From NCBI GenBank assembly GCA_002083775.1, contig MTEI01000001.1, positions 124,001 through 188,000 of the forward strand: a stretch of DNA of 64,000 bases, read 5' to 3'. Both the position numbers and the translations under genes were made by a program. Source of the stretch: Rhodoferax ferrireducens (GTDB lineage: Bacteria > Pseudomonadota > Gammaproteobacteria > Burkholderiales > Burkholderiaceae_C). This document shows positions 8,164 to 15,949 of this stretch, in pieces; position 1 is the first letter of the stretch, and every line of letters starts with the position of its first letter. Below the pieces are notes generated by a model. It made no database searches. It was not told where the DNA came from and was given only the letters and a program-made list of their open reading frames with translations.

Positions 8164-9411
8164 TCACTTCAGCGGCACGCGCACTGCTTGTCCATCGGCC
8201 ACCATGCTGCCGGGGTACAGCACCACCTGCTCACCCTCACGCAACCCGTCCTTGAGCCACGCCACATCCGCATTGCGGTCTTGCAACTGCACCGGTCTGG
8301 CTCGGGCATGGCCGTCAGTCACGACGAACACACGCCAGTGCGGGCCATCGCGCACCAGGGCGGCAGTGGGCAACAGCAGCGCGTTTGGCTGCGAGGACAG
8401 AGTGATGTGCGCATCGACCCGGTAGCCGTCGCCCAACTGCGCCGTGCTGGTCTGCGCGTCTGCAGGTGATGTCCCTGCCGTGGCTGGCGCCAGAGCCACA
8501 ATCACATTCACGCGTTGCTCCTCAATGCCGAGCGCCGACACCTTGGTGAACGCCACCGGCTCCACACGGGTAACTGTGCCCGCCATGGCTGCTGCCCCGC
8601 CGCCAAGCAGCAGGCGCACCGGCGCGCCGGATCGGATCCGGGTCACTTCGCCCGACAGCACGTCAATCACCGCTTCCATTGCCGCGGTGTCACCCATCTC
8701 CAGCAGTGGCTGACCCGCCGTGACCGTCACGGCGCTGTCTTGGTACAGCTTGAGCACCTGACCATTCACCGGGCTTTTGATGTCCCAGCGACTACCCGCA
8801 TGGCCAGCGGTTACGGGCTCGGCGCGGGCCAGGGCGGCGCGCGCTTCGGCCGCCGCGTAGTCCGCCATGCCTTGCTCGGCCTGCGCGGCTAACAGCGCCT
8901 GTTGCGCAGCCTGGCGGGCCAGCACGGACTGGTCACGTGCGGCCGGGGCGATGAAGTTTTCTTGTGCCAGTTTGCCGGCGCGATCGGCCTCCAGCGTTGC
9001 TTGCGCCAGCGCCGTCTGTGCACGCTGCACTTGGGCTGCGGTGGCACGCCGGGCGGCATCGGCACTGCCCGCGCGCTGCTGCAGCACGCTGCGGGTGCGG
9101 GCGTCAATCATCTGCGGCGCCTCGGGCTCCAGGGTGGCCAGGATGTCACCCGCTTTCACCACGTCGCCCACCTTGAGGGTCGGGCGCAGCAAAGCGGCCT
9201 GGGTGGGCGCGGTGATGATGTAGCGGGTTTTGATGCGCAGGCGGCCATCTTCTTCAATGGCCTGCTCAAAGGTACCCTTGGCTACCGTCGCCACTTCCAC
9301 CGGCAGCGCGCGGGGTTGGTAGATGACGACGATGAACGCGGTCGCAACGGCCAGCAACAGTACACCGATGAGCCAGCGCCGGGTCTTTTTGACGTGGATT
9401 TTCTCGTTCAT
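8164..9411 (-). CDS. HlyD-family periplasmic adaptor of an ABC exporter
   Basis: 415 residues. A single N-terminal membrane helix (RRWLIGVLLLAVATAFIVVIY) is followed by a lipoyl-like half motif (GRLRIKTRYIITAP...VGDVVKAGDILATLEP). Then come a long Ala/Gln-rich alpha-helical hairpin (about residues 105-200), the second lipoyl half (SPVNGQVLKLYQDSAVTVTAGQPLLEMGD) and a beta-barrel. This is the membrane-fusion architecture of MacA-like adaptors linking an inner-membrane pump to an outer-membrane channel. Its ATG overlaps the permease stop (ATGA), so pump and adaptor are translationally coupled. No outer-membrane TolC gene is in the window. Substrate unknown. Confidence 0.88.
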   Translation of the reverse strand: MNEKIHVKKTRRWLIGVLLLAVATAFIVVIYQPRALPVEVATVAKGTFEQAIEEDGRLRIKTRYIITAPTQAALLRPTLKVGDVVKAGDILATLEPEAPQMIDARTRSVLQQRAGSADAARRATAAQVQRAQTALAQATLEADRAGKLAQENFIAPAARDQSVLARQAAQQALLAAQAEQGMADYAAAEARAALARAEPVTAGHAGSRWDIKSPVNGQVLKLYQDSAVTVTAGQPLLEMGDTAAMEAVIDVLSGEVTRIRSGAPVRLLLGGGAAAMAGTVTRVEPVAFTKVSALGIEEQRVNVIVALAPATAGTSPADAQTSTAQLGDGYRVDAHITLSSQPNALLLPTAALVRDGPHWRVFVVTDGHARARPVQLQDRNADVAWLKDGLREGEQVVLYPGSMVADGQAVRVPLK

Positions 9412-11777
9412 TCGCGCACCTTCAAAACGGCGACCAGGTCCAACCGGTCGATCTGGCGGCGCACCAGCAGCGCGCTGGTGATGCCTGCACCCAAAACAAT
9501 CAGCGCCGCCGACACATAAGTGGCGGGCTCGATCACCACAGAGAAATCTATCGCATCCGACGACATCAGCTGCATCATCAAGGTGGCCAGTGCCCAGCCC
9601 AGCAGGGCGCCAATGGGCAGCGCCAACAGCAATTCAGCACCAAGTTCTGCCAGCAGCAGCACCGATACTTCAGCCCGGGTCATGCCCAGCACGCGCAGGC
9701 TGGCCAGTTCCCAGGCCCGCTCGGACAACGCGATACGCGCCGCGTTGTAGATGATGCCCACCGCCATGGCCACCGCAAACAGCGTGAGGATGCCGCTGAA
9801 CACGCCCATGTTGCGCGAGGTGGTTTTGTTGAAGTTGTCCATGGAACTGGCTTTGTCAAACACCGCATTGATCAACGGCGCAGCTTTCACAGCTGCCCAG
9901 AAGGCCCCCATCGCTTGCGGGTCCACCTGCAACACTGCGTCAGCCACACCCGCACCATCGCGCGCCAGGGCGTTCATGGCATCCAGGTTCATGTAGAGCA
10001 GTTTGCCAAACAGGGTATGCACGATGTCGACCACTTCAACTTCGGTGTGCACCTGGTTCCACAGGCGGAACTCCAGCGCAATGTGGTCACCCACGCGGGC
10101 ACCCAGCGCGCGCGCCAGCAGCGCCGACAGCACCACGCCATGGGGCGGCATGGCTACCGGGCCGCGTTGCTCGTCCACCACCCGCAGTAGCCTGGCATCT
10201 GTGCGGTAACCAGTCAGTGCGGTATCTTCGCTGCGGCCGTGCAGAAGCACCCGCACGGGTTCGGTGCGGTAGGGCTCAGACGCCATCACGCCGGGTAAAC
10301 GGTTCAGGTCTTGCACCACGCCCAGCGGCACCGGGCGCTGAAAATTGACCAGCACATCGCCCTGCTGGACCTGGCGAAACTGCACGTCCACAATATGCGC
10401 AATGGCATCCAGCCAGAAGGCGCCCGAGATCTGCAGTGCCACTGACAGCGCAATCCCGGTCACCGTGAATGCAGCGCGCAGCGGGCGGCGTTCAAAGTTG
10501 CGGATCACCATCATGGCGCCGGTACTCACCCGGTGGCCTAGCCCAAGACGTTCAATCAGCGTGGGTTGGAAGCTGGGGGGTGACGGGGGCAGCATGGCTT
10601 GTGCAGGTTTGAGCCGAACCACAGCGTGGATCGCAGTCCAGGTGCCCAAAGCCGCTGCGCTGGCGGCCAGGGCCAGTGAGGTAACGATCAGCCACGGGTT
10701 GGTGCCGTAGGCCAAGCCGTTGAAGCGAAACACCTCGTCGTACAGGCCTAGCATGCCCCGCCCGATCAGCTCACTCACCCCCAGGCCCACCAGCACACCC
10801 AGCCCGGCAATGACCAGCGCCAGTTGGATGTAGTGCCAGGCAATCGCACCGTCGCTGTAGCCCAGCGCCTTGAGCGCGGCAATCTGGCTGCGCTGGGTGG
10901 CCACTTGCCGACTCAGCACCACGTTGAGAATGAACATGGCTACCGCCAGAAAGATCGACGGCAACACCGTGCCCATGACCTTGAGGGATGCCAGTTCGTC
11001 CTCCACAATCTTCGCCGACAACAGCTTGTCGCGCCCGGTCGCACCGATGGCCCCGTAGGGCGACAACAGGCGATCAACGCCAAGTATCACCGGCTGCACG
11101 GCGGAGCCAGTGTCCAGCCGCAAGGCCACCTGGTTGAACGCACCTTGCATGTCAAAGGCCTCGGTCATGCGGCCCGTATCGACCCACCAGATGCCAAATG
11201 ACTGGTCGTCGGGCGCGCCGCCCTGCGAAGCAAACACGTATTCGGGCGAGGCGGCGGTGCCGACCAACAACACGCGCACGCGTTTGCCGTTCAGGATGGC
11301 ATGCACGCTGTCGCCAGGGTTCAGGTTGTGTGCTGCTGCAAAACGGTCACTCACCAGGGCCTCCAGCACGCCGTCACGCTCGGGCCAGCGCCCGCGTTTC
11401 AGGGTCAGGGCGTTCATGCCTTGCCGACCGGTGTGCAAGCGCGCCAGGTCCACGCCAATAAAACGCCCGGTGACCGGCGGGGCAACGCCGGGCAGATCAA
11501 CCTGCGCGTCAAACACCACATCCAGCTTGACCTCAGCCACACCGGGCAAGGCCGCCAACCGCTGGCGCAAATGCACTGGCGCGCGCTTGACGCTGGCAAA
11601 CACCTCGGCCAGCCGGTTATCGCGGTAAAAGGCATCACGCGAGCCTTTGAGCGATTCGTGCACCGAGAACATGCCGACAAACCCGGCCACACCAATCGCC
11701 ACCACCAGCGCAATCGTGGCCACCTGGGCACGTAAACGCGTCAGGTCGCGCCAGAGCTTGATGTGGATGGCTTTCAT
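9408..11777 (-). CDS. ABC transporter permease, FtsX/MacB type, duplicated FtsX domains
   Basis: 789 residues. An N-terminal membrane helix (VATIALVVAIGVAGFVGMF) precedes a large periplasmic domain. A first FtsX-like block of three helices spans about residues 275-390 (VLPSIFLAVAMFILNVVLSRQ), then a second periplasmic domain and a second FtsX block near the end (TLFAVAMAVGIIYNAARIALSERAWELASLRVLGMTRAEV). This is the four-plus-four helix form seen in exporters and lipoprotein-type pumps. It is coupled by ATGA to the HlyD adaptor downstream and lies 8 bases after the ATPase gene. Together the three form a complete inner-membrane and periplasmic efflux unit of unknown substrate. Confidence 0.88.
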   Translation of the reverse strand: MKAIHIKLWRDLTRLRAQVATIALVVAIGVAGFVGMFSVHESLKGSRDAFYRDNRLAEVFASVKRAPVHLRQRLAALPGVAEVKLDVVFDAQVDLPGVAPPVTGRFIGVDLARLHTGRQGMNALTLKRGRWPERDGVLEALVSDRFAAAHNLNPGDSVHAILNGKRVRVLLVGTAASPEYVFASQGGAPDDQSFGIWWVDTGRMTEAFDMQGAFNQVALRLDTGSAVQPVILGVDRLLSPYGAIGATGRDKLLSAKIVEDELASLKVMGTVLPSIFLAVAMFILNVVLSRQVATQRSQIAALKALGYSDGAIAWHYIQLALVIAGLGVLVGLGVSELIGRGMLGLYDEVFRFNGLAYGTNPWLIVTSLALAASAAALGTWTAIHAVVRLKPAQAMLPPSPPSFQPTLIERLGLGHRVSTGAMMVIRNFERRPLRAAFTVTGIALSVALQISGAFWLDAIAHIVDVQFRQVQQGDVLVNFQRPVPLGVVQDLNRLPGVMASEPYRTEPVRVLLHGRSEDTALTGYRTDARLLRVVDEQRGPVAMPPHGVVLSALLARALGARVGDHIALEFRLWNQVHTEVEVVDIVHTLFGKLLYMNLDAMNALARDGAGVADAVLQVDPQAMGAFWAAVKAAPLINAVFDKASSMDNFNKTTSRNMGVFSGILTLFAVAMAVGIIYNAARIALSERAWELASLRVLGMTRAEVSVLLLAELGAELLLALPIGALLGWALATLMMQLMSSDAIDFSVVIEPATYVSAALIVLGAGITSALLVRRQIDRLDLVAVLKVRE

Positions 11778-11785
11778 GGTTGGCG

Positions 11786-12523
11786 TTACCAGTTCAGGCT
11801 GCAGGCGGCCATTTTGTGAGTGTTGGCACGGGCTTCGACTATCCGGCCGTCGGCCAGGCGCAACACGCGATCCGCCATTTCGGCAATCGGTGCGTTGTGG
11901 GTGATCACCACGGTGGTGGTGCCCAACGTGCGGTTCACCTGTTCAATCGCCTGCAACACCATCACGCCCGTGGCGCAGTCGAGCGCGCCGGTGGGCTCGT
12001 CGCATAACAAGACGGCAGGATTTTTGGCGATGGCGCGCGCAATCGCCACGCGCTGCTGTTCACCGCCGGAGAGTTGCGAGACAAAGTGATTCATGCGCTC
12101 ACCCAGGCCCACCAGCGCCAGCGCGTCTTCAGGCGGCATTGGCTCCAAAGCCAGATCCGTCACCAGCGCCACGTTTTCACGCGCGGTCAGGCTGGGGATC
12201 AAGTTGTAGAACTGGAACACAAAACCCACATGCTCACGCCGGTAACGCGTCAGCTCGGCATCGTCGGCACCGATGAGCTCGTGCGTCTGCCCCGCATGGG
12301 TCCAGCAGGCTGAGCCGCTGGTGGCGGTGTCCAGGCCGCCCAGGATGTTGAGCAAGGTTGACTTGCCGCTGCCCGAAGCGCCTAGCAACACCACAAATTC
12401 GCCCTGCACGATATCCAGGTCAACCCCACGCAAGGCGTGCACAGCGGTATCCCCGTCGCCATAAACCTTGGTCAGGCCACGCGCTTTGAAAACCGGTGCA
12501 GAGTGAGTTCTTGGGGTGTCCAT
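11786..12523 (-). CDS. ABC transporter ATP-binding protein (LolD/MacB-type)
   Basis: 245 residues with [20 protein letters not shown] (Walker A), [17 protein letters not shown] (Q loop), [16 protein letters not shown] (signature), [11 protein letters not shown] (Walker B) and VITHN (switch His). The pattern is that of ATPases partnered with FtsX-type permeases, here the next gene. The ORF track runs back to 12760, but the family start is [25 protein letters not shown] at ATG 12523. There is no strong ribosome binding site before it. The intergenic 12524-12670 stretch separates it from the divergent thioesterase gene and should hold both promoters. Confidence 0.9.
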   Translation of the reverse strand: MDTPRTHSAPVFKARGLTKVYGDGDTAVHALRGVDLDIVQGEFVVLLGASGSGKSTLLNILGGLDTATSGSACWTHAGQTHELIGADDAELTRYRREHVGFVFQFYNLIPSLTARENVALVTDLALEPMPPEDALALVGLGERMNHFVSQLSGGEQQRVAIARAIAKNPAVLLCDEPTGALDCATGVMVLQAIEQVNRTLGTTTVVITHNAPIAEMADRVLRLADGRIVEARANTHKMAACSLNW

Positions 12524-12670
12524 CCCGTAAGGCTCATGAGGAGGTTTGAGCTTACGCCGAAACGGTTCGGCAGAAAAGTGCGCGTGGCTACGAACCGGAC
12601 AAGTAGAACGCCCAGGGGGCAGCTCACTTGGTGGTCCAATCTGCACTTGACCCATCTTCAAAGGTTCCTC

Positions 12671-13153
12671 ATGACCCGCATCTGCATCCGACTGCCCAGC
12701 CAGTTCGCGTTTTCTACCGACATCACGCTGTATCAGAGCCACCTGAATTACGGTGGCCATCTGGACAATGCGCTGTTGCTGACCGTGGTGTCGGAGGCGC
12801 GGGTCAGGTTCTTCAAATCACTTGGCTACACCGAGCTTGACGTGGAAGGCGTCGGGATTTTGGTGGCGGATGCCGCGCTGCAGTACCGCTCAGAAGCGTT
12901 TCATGGTGAGGTGATGGTGGTGCGCCTGGGAGCGACCGACCTGGGCCGCAAGGGGTTTGATCTGGTGTGGTCGATGAACGAGCTCACCACCCAACGTGAG
13001 GTTGCGCGTGGCAAAACCGGCATCGTGTTTTTTGACTACGCCAACCACCAGGTGGTGCCGATGCCTGCCGCTTTTCGCGACAAGATGGCCCGGTTCAAGG
13101 CACCCAGTGCCTTGGAGGCGTCGTTAGCGCAGTCGGAATTGGTTCCGGCCTGA
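12671..13153 (+). CDS. Acyl-CoA thioesterase, 4HBT (hot-dog) family
   Basis: 160 residues with the hot-dog segment [35 protein letters not shown], where the Asn/Gly-His region corresponds to the 4-hydroxybenzoyl-CoA thioesterase active-site helix. A later strand pattern reads [21 protein letters not shown] use ATG 12671, which places the domain at the protein start; the longer ORF (from 12437) would run into the divergent ABC ATPase. It presumably hydrolyses an acyl-CoA, but the chain length cannot be told. No co-directional neighbour suggests a pathway. Confidence 0.78.
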   Translation: MTRICIRLPSQFAFSTDITLYQSHLNYGGHLDNALLLTVVSEARVRFFKSLGYTELDVEGVGILVADAALQYRSEAFHGEVMVVRLGATDLGRKGFDLVWSMNELTTQREVARGKTGIVFFDYANHQVVPMPAAFRDKMARFKAPSALEASLAQSELVPA

Positions 13154-13206
13154 CGCGGCAAGTGGGTGGCGTTTAGGCGCTTAACGCGCTTATTGCCCGG
13201 CACCTG

Positions 13207-13698
13207 TCACGGGAAAATGATGTTGTTGTCATTGCGGGCGCATTCCGGCGGCTGACCATAACCCGTCGAGCGCACTTGCTGCTCTTGGGAAAGCTCCACC
13301 TGGAACCATTGGCAGAAGTGGTTTTCATAGCGGTAGTTCCACACCACACCGCGCGAGCGCCCCAGCCCCTGCGTTTCACTGGGTCGGCCCAGGCGTTGGC
13401 GGACTTCGGCCTGAGCCATGCCGGGCGTGATGAGATTGAAGTTTGGCTCGGTCAATACCTGCTCGGCGTTGATGATCTTGCCTTCGGTATCCACATCCAC
13501 AAACCAGGTGTGGTGGCCCATCGGCCCGCGCGGAAACTCCAGCCGGGTGCCGCTGGCGGTTTGGCGCACGGTGTCGGGTTGACCCATTTGGGCGACCAGT
13601 TGGGCTTGGGTCAAACCGGTCACGTTGGCGGGTGGCGCGTAACCGCTGCACGCTGTCAGAAAAGACAGCGCCATAAGGCTCCAAGTAGAAAAACGCAT
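13207..13698 (-). CDS. BamE/SmpA-like outer-membrane lipoprotein
   Basis: 163 residues. A lipoprotein signal MRFSTWSLMALSFLTACSG has the lipobox LTAC (Cys about residue 17). The mature part has two SmpA/OmlA-type repeats: LTQAQLVAQMGQPDTVRQTASGTRLEF and ITPGMAQAEVRQRLGRPSETQGLG. Each has the 'G(M/Q)...V...LG.P' pattern of BamE-fold proteins. It is therefore probably an outer-membrane-anchored assembly or accessory protein. True BamE is about 110 residues with one repeat, so this double-repeat form is a relative rather than BamE itself. GGGAGA lies upstream; ATG 13698 or the GTG one codon earlier could start it. Confidence 0.75.
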   Translation of the reverse strand: MRFSTWSLMALSFLTACSGYAPPANVTGLTQAQLVAQMGQPDTVRQTASGTRLEFPRGPMGHHTWFVDVDTEGKIINAEQVLTEPNFNLITPGMAQAEVRQRLGRPSETQGLGRSRGVVWNYRYENHFCQWFQVELSQEQQVRSTGYGQPPECARNDNNIIFP

Positions 13699-13845
13699 CA
13701 CAGTGTCTCCCGATGGATTGGCTGATATCAGACCGTCTTTGACGACAGGGGTAGGGCGTAGTGTGCACCTGTGGCGACGAATATCAAGTAACCCTCAGTG
13801 CAGTCGGCGACGTGGATGCAGGCAATCCCCTGCAAGCAACACCCA

Positions 13846-13880
13846 AAGAAAAAGCCCACTATTTATTAATAGTGGGCTTT
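13846..13880 (-). terminator. Rho-independent terminator downstream of tRNA-Lys
   Basis: Read on the minus strand: AAAGCCCACTATT, short loop, ATAGTGGGCTTTTT. It is a 12-bp stem ending in T residues, 13 bases after the tRNA 3' end. It also has A/T flanks that would let it work on the plus strand. Confidence 0.88.
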
Positions 13881-13892
13881 CGTTATCTGGCT

Positions 13893-13968
13893 TGGTGGGA
13901 ACTGAGAGATTCGAACTCTCGACCTACGGATTAAGAGTCCGCTGCTCTACCAGCTGAGCTAAGTTCCC
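13893..13968 (-). tRNA. tRNA-Lys (anticodon CTT)
   Basis: 76 bases on the minus strand, from GGGAACTTAGCTCAGCTGG to CAGTTCCCACCA. Acceptor GGGAACT pairs with AGTTCCC. The D arm contains AGCTCAGCTGGTAGAGC, and the anticodon stem encloses loop CTCTTAA (anticodon CTT, reading AAG). The T arm is GAGAGTTCGAATCTCTC. The CCA end is encoded. A terminator follows. The plus-strand ORF at 13703-13957 that crosses this gene is spurious. Confidence 0.97.
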
Positions 13969-14006
13969 GTTCTGCAAGCAGTATGCGCCGCTTACCGAAG
14001 CCGCAA

Positions 14007-14012
14007 ATTATA
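14007..14012 (-). promoter_or_regulatory. -10 element of the tRNA-Lys promoter
   Basis: A perfect TATAAT on the minus strand, 38 bases upstream of the tRNA 5' end. The -35 region (around GCCAAA) is a weak match. This is the only good promoter element between guaC and the tRNA. Confidence 0.5.
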
Positions 14013-14056
14013 GCCAGAAAGTGGATGGTTTTGGCCCACCATGGCAGCCGTTAGCG

Positions 14057-15034
14057 CTACATCAACAGGTGTTCACCCGCGTTGTCGCCACCCAGGGTGA
14101 CGTAGTTCACCTTGCGGATGTCCATGAGTTTTTTGCCGCCTGAGTAGCTGATGGAGCTTTGCACGTCCTGCTCCATCTCGATCAGCGTGTCGGCCAGTTT
14201 GCCCTTGATGGGCTCCAGAATGCGCTTGCCTTCGACGTGTTTGTATTCGCCCTTGTTGAAGTCGCTGGCCGAGCCGTAATACTCTTTGTACAGCCTGCCG
14301 TCCACCTCCACTGTCTGGCCGGGGCTTTCTTCGTGGCCGGCAAATAACGAGCCAATCATGACCATGGTGGCGCCAAAACGCACGCTTTTGGCAATGTCGC
14401 CATGGTCGCGGATGCCGCCGTCGGCAATGATCGGTTTGGTGGCCACGCGGGCACACCATTTGAGCGCGCTGAGTTGCCAACCGCCGGTGCCGAAACCAGT
14501 TTTGAGTTTGGTGATGCAGACCTTGCCCGGGCCGATGCCGACCTTGGTGGCGTCGGCACCCCAGTTTTCCAGGTCAATCACCGCTTCGGGCGTGGCCACG
14601 TTGCCGGCAATGATGAAGGTGCTGGGAATTTTTTCGCGTAGGTAGGCAATCATGTTTTTCACGCTATCGGCATGGCCGTGGGCGATGTCGATGGTGATGT
14701 ACTCAGGCGTCAAGCCCAGCGCCACAAGTTGATCCACCGCGTCGTAGTCGGGCTTTTTCACGCCTAGCGATATGGAAGCGTACAGGCCCAGCGCCTTCAT
14801 GTCCTGGACAAACTTCACGTTGTCCAAGTCAAAGCGGTGCATCACATAAAAGTAACCGTGCTGCGCCAGCCAGACACATATCGGCTGGCTCACCACGGTT
14901 TTCATGTTGGCCGGCACCACCGGGATGCGAAAGCGGCGCGGGCCCAGTTCCACGCTGGCATCACATTCGGAGCGGCTTTCTACCCGGCATTTGCGGGGCA
15001 GCAGCAGGATGTTGTCGTAGTCAAAAATTTCCAT
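14057..15034 (-). CDS. guaC: GMP reductase
   Basis: 325 residues. NADPH-dependent deamination of GMP to IMP in purine salvage. TIM-barrel IMPDH/GMPR family motifs: [12 protein letters not shown] at the N-terminus, [40 protein letters not shown] (phosphate loop with the catalytic Cys), [17 protein letters not shown] and the K+/substrate flap EYYGSAS. There is no CBS domain pair, which separates it from IMP dehydrogenase. The length and [10 protein letters not shown] sequence fit the GuaC2 subgroup. I start at ATG 15034 (MEIFDYDN). The ORF-track extension to 15139 is low-quality sequence. Confidence 0.93.
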   Translation of the reverse strand: MEIFDYDNILLLPRKCRVESRSECDASVELGPRRFRIPVVPANMKTVVSQPICVWLAQHGYFYVMHRFDLDNVKFVQDMKALGLYASISLGVKKPDYDAVDQLVALGLTPEYITIDIAHGHADSVKNMIAYLREKIPSTFIIAGNVATPEAVIDLENWGADATKVGIGPGKVCITKLKTGFGTGGWQLSALKWCARVATKPIIADGGIRDHGDIAKSVRFGATMVMIGSLFAGHEESPGQTVEVDGRLYKEYYGSASDFNKGEYKHVEGKRILEPIKGKLADTLIEMEQDVQSSISYSGGKKLMDIRKVNYVTLGGDNAGEHLLM

Positions 15035-15175
15035 GGTCAAGCGCCTTATCAATGGGTTGAAAACAGAGCGCTTGGATTGCCGCCGGTGGGTGTAGGCAGC
15101 GGCACAGCGGCCGCGCGGACACAAAAAACCGGGCTGCAATTGCTTGGGCCCGGTGACTGATTCTAGTCGCTTTGG

Positions 15176-15925
15176 CTACCTGGCCTGGTATTCAGGGGCG
15201 GGCTGACAAGCGGACTGCACGGCAGCAAGAACTCGGCCCTGCGCGTCCTGCACCCAGCCCGCCACCCGCAGGCGATCTGTTGCCACAGCGTCTGGCAGGC
15301 TCATGGCACGCACTTCATTGAAATCAAGGCCTTCCTGATTTAGTAGCTTCTCGCCCATATGCCATAAGGGCTGGAGGGCATTTTTAACCACATATCTCGG
15401 AACGGGTGAGCCGGCTGTATCCACGGGCACGGTTTCCAGCAACACCACCCAGCCCGTGACCGGCAACGCCAGCGCCGTGTTTGGCGGCAGGCGCAGCGAG
15501 ATCAACACGCCCATGTAGTTGCCCACGGCTGGCCCATGCGCAACACGCATCATGGTCATTGGCTCGCCAGGGATGGCGGTGAGCAGGTGGTCTTGGCTGG
15601 CAACGGGTGAACGTTGCAGCGCTGCCAGTCGGACCCGTGCATCGCTGTTGGCAGCCGCAGCCAGTGCAGCGGCGTCGCCCTGGCTGCCCGGTACGAGCCA
15701 GTCGAGTGTCAACGCGTTGGGTGGACTGCTTGGCGTGGCGGGGTCTGCCCAGCAACTGGCGCAGTCGGCGTTGGTGAAACGTTCAAACAGTGCGCTGGGT
15801 GCGGGCTGGCCATCGCTGCTGCAGGCGCTTTGGCTGTGCGCCAACGGGGCAGCCAACGCGGTCAGCAGCAGCCAGCCAGCTCGCGCCCAGGGCTTGGCGG
15901 AGCGTTTTCGCAGGGGTGGGGTCAT
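15176..15925 (-). CDS. Secreted protein of unknown function with an N-terminal CxxC motif; carries a repeat-encoded segment
   Basis: 249 residues starting at ATG 15925. A basic N-terminus and hydrophobic stretch (WARAGWLLLTALAAPLAHSQS) form a Sec signal peptide. Near the mature start is SALFERFTNADCASCWADP. This recalls the thioredoxin-like 'ELFTSQGCSSCPPAD' start of DUF1223 secreted proteins, and the CxxC could be redox-active. The rest is not familiar to me. Residues of about NALQPLWHMGEKLLNQ are encoded by a type A palindrome (15341-15379) in frame. The gene is divergent from uvrD, with only 24 bases between start codons. Confidence 0.65.
   Translation of the reverse strand: MTPPLRKRSAKPWARAGWLLLTALAAPLAHSQSACSSDGQPAPSALFERFTNADCASCWADPATPSSPPNALTLDWLVPGSQGDAAALAAAANSDARVRLAALQRSPVASQDHLLTAIPGEPMTMMRVAHGPAVGNYMGVLISLRLPPNTALALPVTGWVVLLETVPVDTAGSPVPRYVVKNALQPLWHMGEKLLNQEGLDFNEVRAMSLPDAVATDRLRVAGWVQDAQGRVLAAVQSACQPAPEYQAR
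15341..15379. repeat. Type A palindromic repeat inside a coding region
   Basis: TAGTAGCTTCTCGCCCATATGCCATAAGGGCTGGAGGGC keeps both ends of the repeat (TAGTAGCT...GGGCTGGAGG). It is read in frame on the minus strand as ALQPLWHMGEKLLN within the secreted protein gene. Confidence 0.72.
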
Positions 15926-15949
15926 CGGTCGCCTTTCTACAATGAACCC

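Noticed and set aside
13703-13957. Small plus-strand ORF ending in GLVGTERFELSTYGLRVRCSTS
   Set aside because: Its end is the translated complement of tRNA-Lys, a well-known spurious protein pattern next to tRNA genes.
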